Below, one piece after another: positions 1-8,656 of a stretch of DNA of 64,000 nt. The translations under genes and the position numbers were made by a program. Origin of the DNA: Mesorhizobium sp. M2E.F.Ca.ET.219.01.1.1 (GTDB lineage Bacteria; Pseudomonadota; Alphaproteobacteria; Rhizobiales; Rhizobiaceae); contig NZ_SADT02000001.1 of the NCBI RefSeq assembly GCF_004016445.2, positions 787,630 to 851,629 on the forward strand. The letters are read 5' to 3'. Numbering within the stretch: the first letter of the stretch is position 1; each line of letters starts with the position of its first letter. Below the pieces are notes generated by a model. That model was not told the DNA's origin. It saw only the letters and a list, made by a program, of their open reading frames with translations, and searched no databases.

Positions 1-375
1 AATGGTCAGTCGGGCATCCGCCGCTTGATGGACTTCTTCCGTGACGCCGGCGGACTCGCGGCCGAACAGAAGAATGTCGCCGGCGGCGAAAGCAAAGCCG
101 GTATAGGCGGTCGCGGCCTTGGTGGTGAGCAGCACCAGGCGGCGCGCATGCGCTTTTCGCCATTCCTCGAAGGCGTGCCAGTCGGCATGGCGGGTGAGCG
201 CCGCCATTTCGAGGTAGTCCATGCCGGCCCGTTTCAGCGCGCGGTCGGAGAGCGGGAAGCCGGCCGGCTCGATGATATCGACACCGATGTCGAGGCAGGC
301 GGCGAAGCGCAGGATTGTCCCGGTGTTGCCGGCGATATCCGGCTGGTAGAGCGCGATGCGGAGACGATCGTTCAT
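1..375 (-). CDS. trmL: tRNA (cytidine(34)-2'-O)-methyltransferase, 5' part (runs off the window)
   Basis: The minus strand reads from an ATG at 375 without a stop to the window edge, so only the first 125 codons are present. The start MNDRLRIALYQPDIAGNTG and the following RFAACLDIGVDIIEP, the DYLEM segment and the LLFGRESAGV motif are the SPOUT-fold features of TrmL (YibK), which 2'-O-methylates the wobble base of tRNA-Leu using S-adenosylmethionine. The knotted C-terminal SAM-binding end lies outside the window. No second gene shares its promoter here; upstream is a 140-bp spacer before a tiny plus-strand ORF. The family call is confident; function rests on homology. Confidence 0.9.
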   Translation of the reverse strand, partial: MNDRLRIALYQPDIAGNTGTILRFAACLDIGVDIIEPAGFPLSDRALKRAGMDYLEMAALTRHADWHAFEEWRKAHARRLVLLTTKAATAYTGFAFAAGDILLFGRESAGVTEEVHQAADARLTI

Positions 376-842
376 TTTCGCATCCTGCTAATAAGTGGCA
401 GATCGGCCACAGGCATCTCCGGCTTTCGGCGATTTCTGGACTGGCGGGTGGCCATTTTCTGCGAAGTCGAGTATATGCCCACCATCGTCAACCCGAACCG
501 AATGGAGGGGAATACATGATGACCATGCACATCCAGCGCCTCTCCTGGGCTCTCGTATGCCCAATGGCGGTTTCGGTACGACGATTCTTCTGACACTTTA
601 AGTCTTCATCGCACCGATTCCCGCCGAACCCAGTTTTCGGCTCTCGAAGGAATCTTGCGATGTTTTTCAAACTGCCAAAGGGGCGCCGCGCCCCAGCCGA
701 ACGTGTCGAGAGCGACGCTTGCCGCGTCCCGATCGACGCTTGCCGTCCGGTCCCGGACGATTCGATCCGTGCCCTCGGTCGAATGCCGGTGATCGAGGCC
801 GTGTCACCCTTTTTAACGCATTTGCATATGGAGGACGGACCA
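376..842. other. Intergenic region with one short ORF, otherwise no clear gene
   Basis: This 467-bp stretch separates trmL from a small unknown gene. It contains the 25-codon ORF at 516-593 described separately. Longer frames in the same stretch have arginine- and proline-rich translations without ribosome binding sites and look like chance GC-rich frames. I see no tRNA, terminator or repeat. Confidence 0.5.
516..593 (+). CDS. Possible 25-residue peptide or leader ORF
   Basis: A short frame, MMTMHIQRLSWALVCPMAVS then VRRFF, starts at 516 behind a strong Shine-Dalgarno sequence (GGAGGGG at 504-510, 5 bases from the ATG). It ends in TGA at 591-593. I do not recognise it. No attenuator-like hairpin pair follows immediately, and the next gene starts 250 bp downstream. 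It could be a regulatory leader, a genuine small protein or a chance match; only the ribosome binding site argues for translation. Confidence 0.3.
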   Translation: MMTMHIQRLSWALVCPMAVSVRRFF

Positions 843-1259
843 ATGTTCGATCCCTACAAGATACCGGGGTCAAGAAGCCTGCATGAACGCAAGGCGGCGA
901 CCTGGGCGCTGCTGATCGGCGAGACCTATTCGTCGGCGGTGCATGCCGAGGAACGGCGCAGGCCGCATCGCGGCATGCTGCCGGATGTCGATTTCTCGCG
1001 CGCGGTGCCCGATCACAGCCGGCCCACGCTGGTGCGCCGGATCATCCGCTTGATCCGGCCGGGCGACAGGAACCGGGCAGGCTCCAGCTTTTCGTCGGGA
1101 GGCTCGGGGCCGTCAGGATCGTCGAGCGAGCCTGTCGGCGAAAAGCCGGCGAAACCCTATATTGCGCGAAGCAGGGCCGGCGATGCGGATGATTCCGTAT
1201 CGCCGGCCCGTCGCGGCGCGCGGTCGAAAAGCCTTGCCCATCAATCCCGCGCCGCGTGA
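843..1259 (+). CDS. Hypothetical protein, basic and disordered C-terminus
   Basis: The ATG at 843 lies 8 bases after GGAGG and is preferred over the in-frame ATG at 660, which lacks a ribosome binding site and would add a low-complexity arginine-rich leader. The 138-residue product begins MFDPYKIPGSRSLHERKAAT, has a short helical-looking stretch, then an Arg-rich segment (RRIIRLIRPGDRNRAG) and a Ser/Gly-rich low-complexity tail. No signal peptide or membrane segment is visible and I do not recognise the family. It is co-oriented with the ABC exporters, 28 bp upstream of the first one, so it may be the first gene of that transcript. Confidence 0.65.
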   Translation: MFDPYKIPGSRSLHERKAATWALLIGETYSSAVHAEERRRPHRGMLPDVDFSRAVPDHSRPTLVRRIIRLIRPGDRNRAGSSFSSGGSGPSGSSSEPVGEKPAKPYIARSRAGDADDSVSPARRGARSKSLAHQSRAA

Positions 1260-1287
1260 GCGCGCATAGCATTGTGAGTGCCTGGAA

Positions 1288-3162
1288 ATGTTCCGCTGGT
1301 TTGAACAGAGGCTCGATCCGTTTCCCGCCGCGGAGCCGGTCGAGCCGCCGAAGACGCTGGTCGCGTTTTGCGTGCATTACACGCGCGGCGCATGGCCCTA
1401 CATCATCCTCGATGCGGTGCTGGTGACGGCGATCGCCTTCACCGAAGTGTGGATGTTCGGCTTCCTCGGCCGCATCGTCGACTGGCTGTCGGCGCAGAAC
1501 CGCGAAACCTTCCTGCAGACGGAGAGCTGGAAGCTCGCCGGCATGGCTTTCGTCGTGCTGTTCGCGCTGCCGGGCACGGTCTGGCTGCATTCGCTGCTCA
1601 ACCAGCAGACGCTGATGGGCAATTATCCCATGCGCATCCGCTGGCAGGTGCATCGCTATCTGCTCAAGCAGTCGATGGCCTTCTACCAGGACGAGTTCGC
1701 CGGCCGCATCGCCACCAAGCTGATGCAGACGGCGCTTGCGGTGCGCGAATGCGTGATCAAGCTGATCGATGTCTTGAACTACGTCATCGTCTATTTCATC
1801 GGCATGCTGTTCATCGTCGGCTCGGCCGATTGGCGGTTGGCGGCGCCGCTTGCCGTCTGGCTGGTCGGCTATATCGGGCTCTTGCGCTTTTTCATCCCGA
1901 GACTGGGCAAGGTCGGCGAGGAGCAGGCCAATGCGCGCTCGACCATGACTGGGCGCGTCGTCGACAGCTACACCAACATCCAGACGGTGAAGCTGTTCAG
2001 CCACGCGCGCCGCGAGGCGACCTTTGCCAGGGAAGGCATGGCGAGCTTCCTTGACACCGTCTACCGCTCGATGCGGCTGGTGACGGTGCTCTATGGCCTG
2101 CTCTACATCCTGAACTCGCTGCTTTTGTTCTCCGTGACCGCGATCTCGCTTTGGCTGTGGCTCGGCCAGGCGGTGACGATCGGCGCCGTCGCCGTGGTCA
2201 TCGGCCTGGTGCTCCGAATGTGGGGCATGTCGCAGTGGATCATGTGGGAAATGTCCGGGCTGTTCGAGAATATCGGCACAGTGCAGGACGGCATCCAGTC
2301 GATCTCGCTGCCGCGCCTGGTCGAGGACAAGCCGGGCGCCAAGGACATCGCCGTCAGCCAGGGTGAAATCCGTTTCGACGACATCCGCTTCCATTACGGC
2401 AAGCAGAAGGGCGTCATCGAGAACCTGTCGCTCACCGTGAAGCCTGGCGAGAAGGTCGGCATTGTCGGCCGTTCCGGCGCCGGCAAGTCGACGCTGGTCA
2501 ATCTGCTGCTGCGCTTCTACGACCTCGAAAGCGGCAGGATCCTCGTCGACGGCCAGGAGATCGCGGCGGTGACGCAGGATTCGCTGCGTGCCCAGATCGG
2601 CATGGTGACGCAGGACACCTCGCTGCTGCACCGGTCGGTGAAGGAGAACATCCTCTACGGCCGGCCGGACGCGACCGACGAGATGCTGGTCGAAGCGGCG
2701 CGGCGGGCGGAGGCGCTCGATTTCATCGGCGGGCTTTCGGACCACAATGGCCGCAAGGGCTTCGACGCCCATGTCGGCGACCGCGGCGTCAAACTGTCCG
2801 GCGGCCAGCGGCAGCGCATCGCGATCGCCCGCGTCATGCTGAAGGACGCACCCATCCTGATCCTCGACGAGGCGACCTCGGCACTCGATTCGGAAGCCGA
2901 GGCGGCGATCCAGGAGAACCTCTACAAGCTGATGCAGGGCAAGACCGTCATCGCCATCGCGCACCGTCTGTCGACCATCGCGGCGATGGACAGGCTCGTC
3001 GTCATGGACAAGGGCCGCATCATCGAGGAAGGCTCGCATGAGGAACTCGTCGCGAGGGGCGGGCTCTATGCCCAGCTCTGGCAACGTCAGTCCGGCGGCT
3101 TCCTGCTCGATGAAGGGCCGGCCGAGTCCGACGCCAAGGCGACCGAGATAGCGGCGGAGTAA
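1288..3162 (+). CDS. ABC exporter, fused membrane and ATPase domains (1 of 3)
   Basis: A 624-residue half-size ABC exporter (MsbA/LipA-like architecture). Residues 1 to about 340 hold the six-helix transmembrane domain, and the rest is the ATPase: Walker A GRSGAGKST, Q-loop QDTSLLHRSV, signature LSGGQRQR, Walker B ILILDEATSALDS and switch His in AIAHRLSTI. All catalytic motifs look intact, so it should hydrolyse ATP and export a substrate across the inner membrane as a homo- or heterodimer. It is followed by two paralogues on the same strand with nearly the same length and C-terminal ending (RQSGGFL), indicating tandem duplication. The substrate cannot be read from sequence; lipid or drug export are the usual roles. 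Confidence 0.9.
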   Translation: MFRWFEQRLDPFPAAEPVEPPKTLVAFCVHYTRGAWPYIILDAVLVTAIAFTEVWMFGFLGRIVDWLSAQNRETFLQTESWKLAGMAFVVLFALPGTVWLHSLLNQQTLMGNYPMRIRWQVHRYLLKQSMAFYQDEFAGRIATKLMQTALAVRECVIKLIDVLNYVIVYFIGMLFIVGSADWRLAAPLAVWLVGYIGLLRFFIPRLGKVGEEQANARSTMTGRVVDSYTNIQTVKLFSHARREATFAREGMASFLDTVYRSMRLVTVLYGLLYILNSLLLFSVTAISLWLWLGQAVTIGAVAVVIGLVLRMWGMSQWIMWEMSGLFENIGTVQDGIQSISLPRLVEDKPGAKDIAVSQGEIRFDDIRFHYGKQKGVIENLSLTVKPGEKVGIVGRSGAGKSTLVNLLLRFYDLESGRILVDGQEIAAVTQDSLRAQIGMVTQDTSLLHRSVKENILYGRPDATDEMLVEAARRAEALDFIGGLSDHNGRKGFDAHVGDRGVKLSGGQRQRIAIARVMLKDAPILILDEATSALDSEAEAAIQENLYKLMQGKTVIAIAHRLSTIAAMDRLVVMDKGRIIEEGSHEELVARGGLYAQLWQRQSGGFLLDEGPAESDAKATEIAAE

Positions 3163-3261
3163 CGCGATCGCGATTGACATCAAGGTTACGGCGATTGCCG
3201 GGAATCGATCCCGGGCGTAACCACGGCATGGCCAGAGGCCCTGCCTGGACCTGCTCAGAGG

Positions 3262-3292
3262 CCTGCCGGCGACCAGATCGGGCGCCGGCAGG
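3262..3292 (+). other. 10-bp hairpin between exporter genes 1 and 2
   Basis: CCTGCCGGCG at 3262-3271 and its exact complement at 3283-3292 enclose an 11-base loop in the 153-bp gap between the first two ABC genes. No run of T follows, so it is not a canonical intrinsic terminator. It may be an attenuator or a 3'-end stabiliser that uncouples exporter 1 from exporters 2 and 3, which overlap each other. Confidence 0.4.
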
Positions 3293-3315
3293 TTTGTGGC
3301 CTCCACGAGAGAAAA

Positions 3316-5208
3316 ATGTTCGACCGCATCTTCACCTGGTTCGAAAGCCGTTATTCGCCGGTGGCGCTGGCCGACGACCGGCAGCCGCCAATGGGGCTTT
3401 GGCGGTTCTACTGGTATTTCATAAGGCAGTTTCGCGCCGCCTATCGGCTGCGCATGATCATCGTTGCCGTGGCGGCGATCGTGGACGCGATGCTGCCGAT
3501 TTTCGTCGGCCTGATCGTGGGCCTGCTCTCCAGCACCAAGCCGGGCGATTTCTTCGCCGCGCATGGGCCGCTGCTCTTGCTGATGGCCTTCGTCGTGCTG
3601 CTGCGTCCGCTGTCGATGGTCGTCGATGCGCTGATCCGCAACCACGCCATCGCGCCCAATCTCATCGACCTCATCCGCTGGCAGAGCCATTGGCATGTCG
3701 TGCGCCAGGACTGGTCCTTCTTCCAGAACGACTTTGCCGGCCGCATCGGAACCAAGGTCATGCAAAGCGGCGATTCGGTGGAGATGAGCGTCAACCTCAC
3801 CGTCGACGCCGTCTGGTATGCGCTGGTCTTCGTCGCCGTCGCTATCGTGGTGCTGGCGCGGCTCGACCCGCTCCTCCTGGCTGTCGTGGCGGTGTGGCTG
3901 GTGTTCTATTGCCTGATCTTCTGGTCCGCGATGCCCAGGATCACGCAACGCTCGTCCCAATTGTCGGAGCGGTGGTCGCAGGTGAGCGGCCGCATGGTAG
4001 ACAGCTACACCAACATCCTGACGTTGAAGACATTCTCGACCGGCGAGCACGAAGACAAATATGTCTCGCAGGCGGTAGTCGAGCACGCCGACACGTTCTA
4101 CCGGCTGATGCGCGTTTTCACGCTGATGTGGTCGGCCCTGTTCGTGCTCAACGCGGCGCTGCTCATCGCCGTGAGCTGGCTGGCGCTTGCCGGCTGGAAC
4201 GCCGGCGCCATGACCACCGCGGCCGTGGCGACGGCGATACCGTTCGCGCTGCAGATCGCCAACATCTCCGGCAGGATCCTCGATGTCGGCGCCAACGTCT
4301 TCCGGCAGATCGGCGTCGCCAGCAACTCGATGACGACGATCGCGCGGCCGATCGTCATGCAGGACCAGCCTGACGCGCCGGCCCTCGTCGTGACCGCCGG
4401 CGGCATCGAGTTCGACCGGGTGAACTTCAACTACTGGCGCAAGGACGGCAAAGGCGGCGTCATCGACGATCTGTCGCTGAAGATCGCGCCCGGCGAGCGG
4501 GTCGGCCTGATCGGCCGTTCGGGGGCCGGCAAGTCGACGCTGGTCAATCTCGTGTTGCGGCTGTTCGACGTGCAGGATGGCAAGGTGCTGATCGACGGGC
4601 AGGACATCCGCAACGTCTCGCAGGAGAGCGTTCGCGCGGCGATCGGCTTCGTCAACCAGGACACCTCGCTCTTGCACCGGTCGGTCCGCGAGAATCTCAA
4701 ATATGGGCGCCAGTCGGCCAGCGACGAGGCGATGGTCAGCGCCGCCAAAGCCGCCCAGATCGACGATGTGATCGCCGGGCTCACCGATCCGCATGGACAG
4801 AGAGGCTATGAGGCGCTTGTCGGCGAGCGCGGCGTGAAGCTCTCAGGCGGCCAGCGGCAACGCATCGCGATTGCCCGCGTTATGCTGAAGGACGCGCCGA
4901 TCCTCATTCTCGACGAGGCGACGTCCGCGCTCGATTCGGAAGTGGAGGCCGCCATCCAGGAGAACCTCTACAAGCTCATGCAGGGCAAGACCGTCATCGC
5001 CATTGCGCACCGGCTGTCGACCATCGCGGCGATGGACCGGCTCGTCGTCATGGACATGGGCCGCATCGTCGAGGACGGCTCGCATGAGGCGCTGATCGCC
5101 AAGGGCGGGCTCTACGCACAGCTCTGGCGGCGCCAGTCGGGTGGCTTCCTGCTGGAGGAAAAGCTCGTCGCCGACGATCTGCCGACGAAAGGTGAAGCCG
5201 CCGAATGA
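3316..5208 (+). CDS. ABC exporter, fused membrane and ATPase domains (2 of 3)
   Basis: A 630-residue paralogue of the preceding exporter: N-terminal six-helix domain, then Walker A GRSGAGKST, signature LSGGQRQR, Walker B ILILDEATSALDS and H-loop AIAHRLSTI. It starts with MFDRIFTWFESRYSP, parallel to MFRWFEQRLDPFP in gene 1. Its last codon overlaps the start of gene 3 by 4 bases (ATGA), which implies translational coupling and suggests genes 2 and 3 may form a heterodimer, while gene 1 is set apart by 153 bp and a hairpin. An antisense frame of 1250 codons across genes 1 and 2 is a composition shadow, not a gene. Confidence 0.9.
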   Translation: MFDRIFTWFESRYSPVALADDRQPPMGLWRFYWYFIRQFRAAYRLRMIIVAVAAIVDAMLPIFVGLIVGLLSSTKPGDFFAAHGPLLLLMAFVVLLRPLSMVVDALIRNHAIAPNLIDLIRWQSHWHVVRQDWSFFQNDFAGRIGTKVMQSGDSVEMSVNLTVDAVWYALVFVAVAIVVLARLDPLLLAVVAVWLVFYCLIFWSAMPRITQRSSQLSERWSQVSGRMVDSYTNILTLKTFSTGEHEDKYVSQAVVEHADTFYRLMRVFTLMWSALFVLNAALLIAVSWLALAGWNAGAMTTAAVATAIPFALQIANISGRILDVGANVFRQIGVASNSMTTIARPIVMQDQPDAPALVVTAGGIEFDRVNFNYWRKDGKGGVIDDLSLKIAPGERVGLIGRSGAGKSTLVNLVLRLFDVQDGKVLIDGQDIRNVSQESVRAAIGFVNQDTSLLHRSVRENLKYGRQSASDEAMVSAAKAAQIDDVIAGLTDPHGQRGYEALVGERGVKLSGGQRQRIAIARVMLKDAPILILDEATSALDSEVEAAIQENLYKLMQGKTVIAIAHRLSTIAAMDRLVVMDMGRIVEDGSHEALIAKGGLYAQLWRRQSGGFLLEEKLVADDLPTKGEAAE

Positions 5209-7088
5209 TGCAGGCCATCTATCGTTGGTTCGAGCACTGGGTCTACCCGTTCCGCGAGCCCGCCAATTTGCGGCCGCCTGCCAGCGTCGGCGGCTTCCTC
5301 TGGCACTATGTCGGACAGGCGAAGCTCGCCTTCTTCGCCATGCTGATCATCGGCGGCATCGCGCCTCTGGTCGAGGCAGGCCTGTTCTATTTCGTCGGCA
5401 GGCTGGTCGACATCCTCGACCAGTTGCCCGGCGAACGCAGCTGGCATGCGCTTTGGGCCGCGGCCGGCCCCGAGCTCTTGTTCATGGGCGCGGTGGTGCT
5501 CGTCATCCGCACGGCCGTCGTCGGCCTGTCGGCGCTGGTCGACGAACAGACGATCACGCCAGGATTCTACAATCTGGTGCGCTGGCAGGCGCACCGGCAT
5601 GTCTCGCGCCAGTCCTATGCCTTCTTCCAGAACGATTTCGCCGGCCGCATCGCGACAAAAGTCTGGCAGGCGGGGCAGGCGACGGGTGACCTGATGGAGA
5701 GCTTCATCGAGGTCATCTGGTTCATGATCATCTATACCGTGACGACGCTGGCGCTGGTCGCCGGCCTGGACCTCAGGCTGGCGGTTCTGGTGGTGGTCTG
5801 GATCGCCGTGTTCGGCTGGCTGGCCAAACTCTATCTGCCGCAGATCCGCAAGCATGCCGAGGCGACCGCCGAGGCCGGGTCGATGATCACCGGCCGCATC
5901 GTCGATTCCTACTCCAACATGCAGACGCTGAAGCTGTTCTCGGTGGATGGCGACGACCGCTACATCAGGAACGGTTTCGACATCTATCTCGACGCGCTGC
6001 GGCCGTTCACACGCCGTCTGACCGGCGTGCGCATGGCGCTGACGACGCTGTCGGGCGTCATGATCACCGTGATCGCCGGCTTCGCCATCTATCTGTGGGT
6101 CGAGGGTTCGATCACGGTCGGCGCTGTCGCCTTCACGCTTTCTCTCGTCCTCAGGCTCAACATGCTGCTCGGGCGGGTGATGATGCAGCTCAACGGCATT
6201 CTGAGAAACCTCGGTGTGCTGGAGAATTCCAAGGCGATGATCTCGCAGCCGCTTGGCCTCACCGACGCGCCGGATGCGAAGGAACTGGTGGTTGCCGGCG
6301 GCCGCATCGACATCAGCAACGTCACCTTCCATTACGGCAAGGGGGCAGGGGTGCTCGACGGCATCGACCTTGTCGTGCATCCGGGTGAGAAGGTCGGCCT
6401 TGTCGGCCCGTCCGGCGCCGGCAAGACGACGTTGGCCAATCTGATCCTGCGCCTGTACGACCTCGAAGGCGGCCGGATCCTGATCGACGGCCAGGACATC
6501 GCCGGGGTCACGCAGAACTCGCTGCGCGGCAATATCGGCGTCGTCAGCCAGGAAACGGCGCTGTTCCACCGCTCGCTGCGCGACAACATCAAGCTCGGCA
6601 TGCCGGATGCCACCGACGCGCAGGTGATCGCCGCGGCAAAAAAGGCCGAGGCGCATGACTTCATCCTGGGGCTGCGCGACACCAGGGGCCGCGCCGGCTA
6701 CGAGGCCTATGTCGGCGAGCGCGGCGTGAAACTCTCCGGCGGGCAGCGGCAGCGCGTGGCGATCGCACGCGTCTTCCTCAAGGATGCGCCGATCCTGATC
6801 CTCGACGAGGCGACCTCGGCGCTCGATTCGGATGTCGAGGCGGCGATCCAGGAGAATCTGACCCGGCTGATGGAGAACAAGACCGTGATCGCCATCGCGC
6901 ACCGGCTGTCCACCATCGCGGCACTAGACCGGCTGGTGGTGCTCGACGGCGGGCGCATCGTAGAACAAGGCACGCATGACGAGCTGGTCGCGCTCGACGG
7001 GCTCTATGCGCGGCTCTGGAAACGGCAGTCCGGCGGCTTCCTGTTCAACGAGGAAAGCGCGCTGGCAGAGACGCGGCCGGCGGAGTAG
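5205..7088 (+). CDS. ABC exporter, fused membrane and ATPase domains (3 of 3)
   Basis: A 627-residue third copy beginning MMQAIYRWFEHWVYPFREP. The ATPase carries GPSGAGKTT as Walker A (Ser/Thr variation relative to copies 1 and 2), LSGGQRQRVAIARV as signature, ILILDEATSALDS as Walker B and AIAHRLSTIAALD at the switch. It overlaps copy 2 by 4 bases. Divergence is largest in the membrane domain, as expected if substrate or partner specificity differs among copies. It is followed after 9 bp by a small unknown gene in the same direction. No accessory membrane-fusion or outer-membrane gene is adjacent, so an inner-membrane flippase role is possible. Confidence 0.9.
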   Translation: MMQAIYRWFEHWVYPFREPANLRPPASVGGFLWHYVGQAKLAFFAMLIIGGIAPLVEAGLFYFVGRLVDILDQLPGERSWHALWAAAGPELLFMGAVVLVIRTAVVGLSALVDEQTITPGFYNLVRWQAHRHVSRQSYAFFQNDFAGRIATKVWQAGQATGDLMESFIEVIWFMIIYTVTTLALVAGLDLRLAVLVVVWIAVFGWLAKLYLPQIRKHAEATAEAGSMITGRIVDSYSNMQTLKLFSVDGDDRYIRNGFDIYLDALRPFTRRLTGVRMALTTLSGVMITVIAGFAIYLWVEGSITVGAVAFTLSLVLRLNMLLGRVMMQLNGILRNLGVLENSKAMISQPLGLTDAPDAKELVVAGGRIDISNVTFHYGKGAGVLDGIDLVVHPGEKVGLVGPSGAGKTTLANLILRLYDLEGGRILIDGQDIAGVTQNSLRGNIGVVSQETALFHRSLRDNIKLGMPDATDAQVIAAAKKAEAHDFILGLRDTRGRAGYEAYVGERGVKLSGGQRQRVAIARVFLKDAPILILDEATSALDSDVEAAIQENLTRLMENKTVIAIAHRLSTIAALDRLVVLDGGRIVEQGTHDELVALDGLYARLWKRQSGGFLFNEESALAETRPAE

Positions 7089-7097
7089 AACGGCGTC

Positions 7098-7409
7098 ATG
7101 TCGGTACGCATGCCCACCAATTTCGGACGCTCAAGCGCGCAGGAAAGCGCGCTCGACTTGCTCGGCCACGAAATCCTCGCCGAAAAGGCCGCTGCGCTCG
7201 GCCGCGCCGGACAGCGTGTGGAGGAAACCCTTGCCAGATTGCGCGAGGGTGGCGAAGGCGAGCATCACAACCGGCTGCTGAAGGAAGCTGCCGCGGCCGT
7301 GCACGCCTATTTCATCCAGCGCGAGCTTTGCGGTCTGCGAAAGCACGATGCGGTTATCAGGGAATACGACATTCCGAGAGCCGTGCTGGTCAGGCTCGGG
7401 GCCAGCTAG
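7098..7409 (+). CDS. Small conserved-looking protein of unknown function
   Basis: A 103-residue soluble protein starting MSVRMPTNFGRSSAQESALD, only 9 bp after the third exporter gene. It is Ala/Glu/Leu-rich and predicted helical through EILAEKAAALGRAGQRVEE and ends with IPRAVLVRLGAS. I recall similar ~100-residue rhizobial proteins labelled as a domain of unknown function (possibly DUF6665), but I cannot confirm this. No catalytic motif, signal peptide or membrane helix is visible. Position suggests cotranscription with the exporters. Confidence 0.7.
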   Translation: MSVRMPTNFGRSSAQESALDLLGHEILAEKAAALGRAGQRVEETLARLREGGEGEHHNRLLKEAAAAVHAYFIQRELCGLRKHDAVIREYDIPRAVLVRLGAS

Positions 7410-7421
7410 GAATCCGGCAAG

Positions 7422-7766
7422 CTACTCCAGCCATTCGGTGATGAAGTGGCCGTTCTCGTGGATGTCGGTGCTCTCGAGCGGACCGGGGCCGAGATTGGTG
7501 AATTTGTGCGGCGTGCCGGGCGGCACGATCAGGATCTGGCCGGCGGTGGCCTTGATCTCCTGGTCGCCGATGGTGAACAGGCCGGTGCCGGAGCGGATGA
7601 CGAAGATCTCCGCATAGGGGTGCTTGTGCAGGCGCGGGCCGCCGCCGATCGTCGACTGATAGTTGAAGATCAGGCAGGAATTGGCGCCGAACTGGCCGCA
7701 TTGCAGCTCGCCTTTCCAGCGGTCGGGGGCTTCGGCCCAGCTGTCGCGTTCAATGACATGCGCCAT
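7422..7766 (-). CDS. Cupin-domain protein
   Basis: I take the start at the ATG at 7766 (MAHVIERDSWAEAPDRWKGE) rather than the upstream extension to 7937, which reads as low-complexity. The 114-residue product has the cupin signature: motif 1 spans GGGPRLHKHPYAEIFVIRSG (metal-binding H-x-H and Glu) and motif 2 includes the His in PPGTPHKFTN. It is a single beta-barrel of the kind found in small isomerases, sugar-binding or regulatory cupins. Substrate is unknown. It is convergent with the preceding small gene and divergent from the cytochrome bc1 operon. Confidence 0.85.
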   Translation of the reverse strand: MAHVIERDSWAEAPDRWKGELQCGQFGANSCLIFNYQSTIGGGPRLHKHPYAEIFVIRSGTGLFTIGDQEIKATAGQILIVPPGTPHKFTNLGPGPLESTDIHENGHFITEWLE

Positions 7767-8078
7767 GGCGGCAGAATAGACCGGGCCAAGAGCCGATGTC
7801 GAGGCGAACGCGGACCCGATTTCGCCCGTGATTCCGCGGTGTTTCGCCCTGCCAAGCAGCCCAGCGAGGACACGCCGGCGACCGCCGCGGCGCAACCCCG
7901 CGACAATCTGCCCTTGTGGCCTCACCCCGCTGGACAAAAAGGGGCCGCACGCATAAACCGAAAATCCAAATGCCGGAGGAATTCGCTAGCCTGTTCGCCA
8001 TGCGCTGTCGGGCAGGTGCGATTGAGCGGGGACAAGGCTCGGCCTCCGGTTAGGAAGAGGCGAAAGGATCAGGCACCC
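7767..8078. other. Divergent intergenic region upstream of petABC
   Basis: This 312-bp spacer separates the cupin gene from the bc1 operon and must hold both promoters. The only promoter-like element I can point to is listed separately at 7931-7959. Near the petA start there is a purine-rich GAAGAGGCGAAAGGA ribosome-binding region. I see no terminator or repeat. Confidence 0.5.
7931..7959 (+). promoter_or_regulatory. Weak sigma-70-like promoter candidate for petABC
   Basis: TGGACA at 7931 and TAAACC at 7954 are separated by 17 bases, about 120 bp upstream of the petA start. The -35 matches TTGACA at five of six positions while the -10 match is poor. This is a pattern match only; transcript start mapping would decide. 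Confidence 0.25.
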
Positions 8079-8639
8079 GTGAGCGCAACCGACATCCACG
8101 ATCCCAACCGTCGCGATTTTCTCTACGTAGCCACCGGCATGGCCGCCGTTGTCGGCGCCGGAGCCGTCGCGTGGCCGTTCATCGATCAGATGCGCCCCGA
8201 CGCCTCGACGCTGGCGCTGGCCTCGGTCGAGGTTGACGTCTCCTCCCTGCAGCCCGGCTCTTCGCTGATCGTCAAGTGGCGCGGCAAGCCGGTGGTGGTG
8301 CGCAACCGCACCGAAAAGGAAATGAAGGACGGCGAAGCCGTCAATCTCGCCGATCTCAAGGACCCGATCGCGCGCAACGCCAACCTGCCGTCCGATGCGC
8401 CGGCGACCGACGCCAACCGGACCACGCCCGGCAAGGAGGCCTGGATGGTGATGGTGCAGGTCTGCACCCATCTCGGCTGCATCCCGCTCGGCCAGGAAGG
8501 CGATTTCGGCGGCTGGTTCTGCCCGTGCCATGGTTCGCAATACGACACCGCCGGCCGCATCCGCAAAGGCCCGGCGCCGGAGAACATGGCGATCCCGGTA
8601 TTCAAGTTCATTTCCGATACCAAAATCCTTATCGGTTGA
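8079..8639 (+). CDS. petA: Ubiquinol-cytochrome c reductase iron-sulfur (Rieske) subunit
   Basis: The GTG at 8079 is chosen because it follows GAAAGGA and gives a 186-residue protein of normal Rieske length. Residues 11-35 carry the Tat-type anchor ([16 protein letters not shown]). The 2Fe-2S site is complete: C129-T-H131-L-G-C134 and C148-P-C150-H151-G-S, with C129/H131/C148/H151 as ligands and C134-C150 as disulfide. The subunit moves electrons from ubiquinol to cytochrome c1 on the periplasmic face of the bc1 complex. It is the first of three genes, 17 bp before petB. Confidence 0.97.
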   Translation: MSATDIHDPNRRDFLYVATGMAAVVGAGAVAWPFIDQMRPDASTLALASVEVDVSSLQPGSSLIVKWRGKPVVVRNRTEKEMKDGEAVNLADLKDPIARNANLPSDAPATDANRTTPGKEAWMVMVQVCTHLGCIPLGQEGDFGGWFCPCHGSQYDTAGRIRKGPAPENMAIPVFKFISDTKILIG

Positions 8640-8656
8640 GGCAGGGGACATTATCG

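Noticed and set aside
1042..4794. 1250-codon minus-strand open frame opposite ABC exporters 1 and 2
   Set aside because: It is exactly antisense to strongly conserved ABC domains, has an Asp/Arg/His-heavy composition without domain motifs, and arises from high third-position GC of the real genes.
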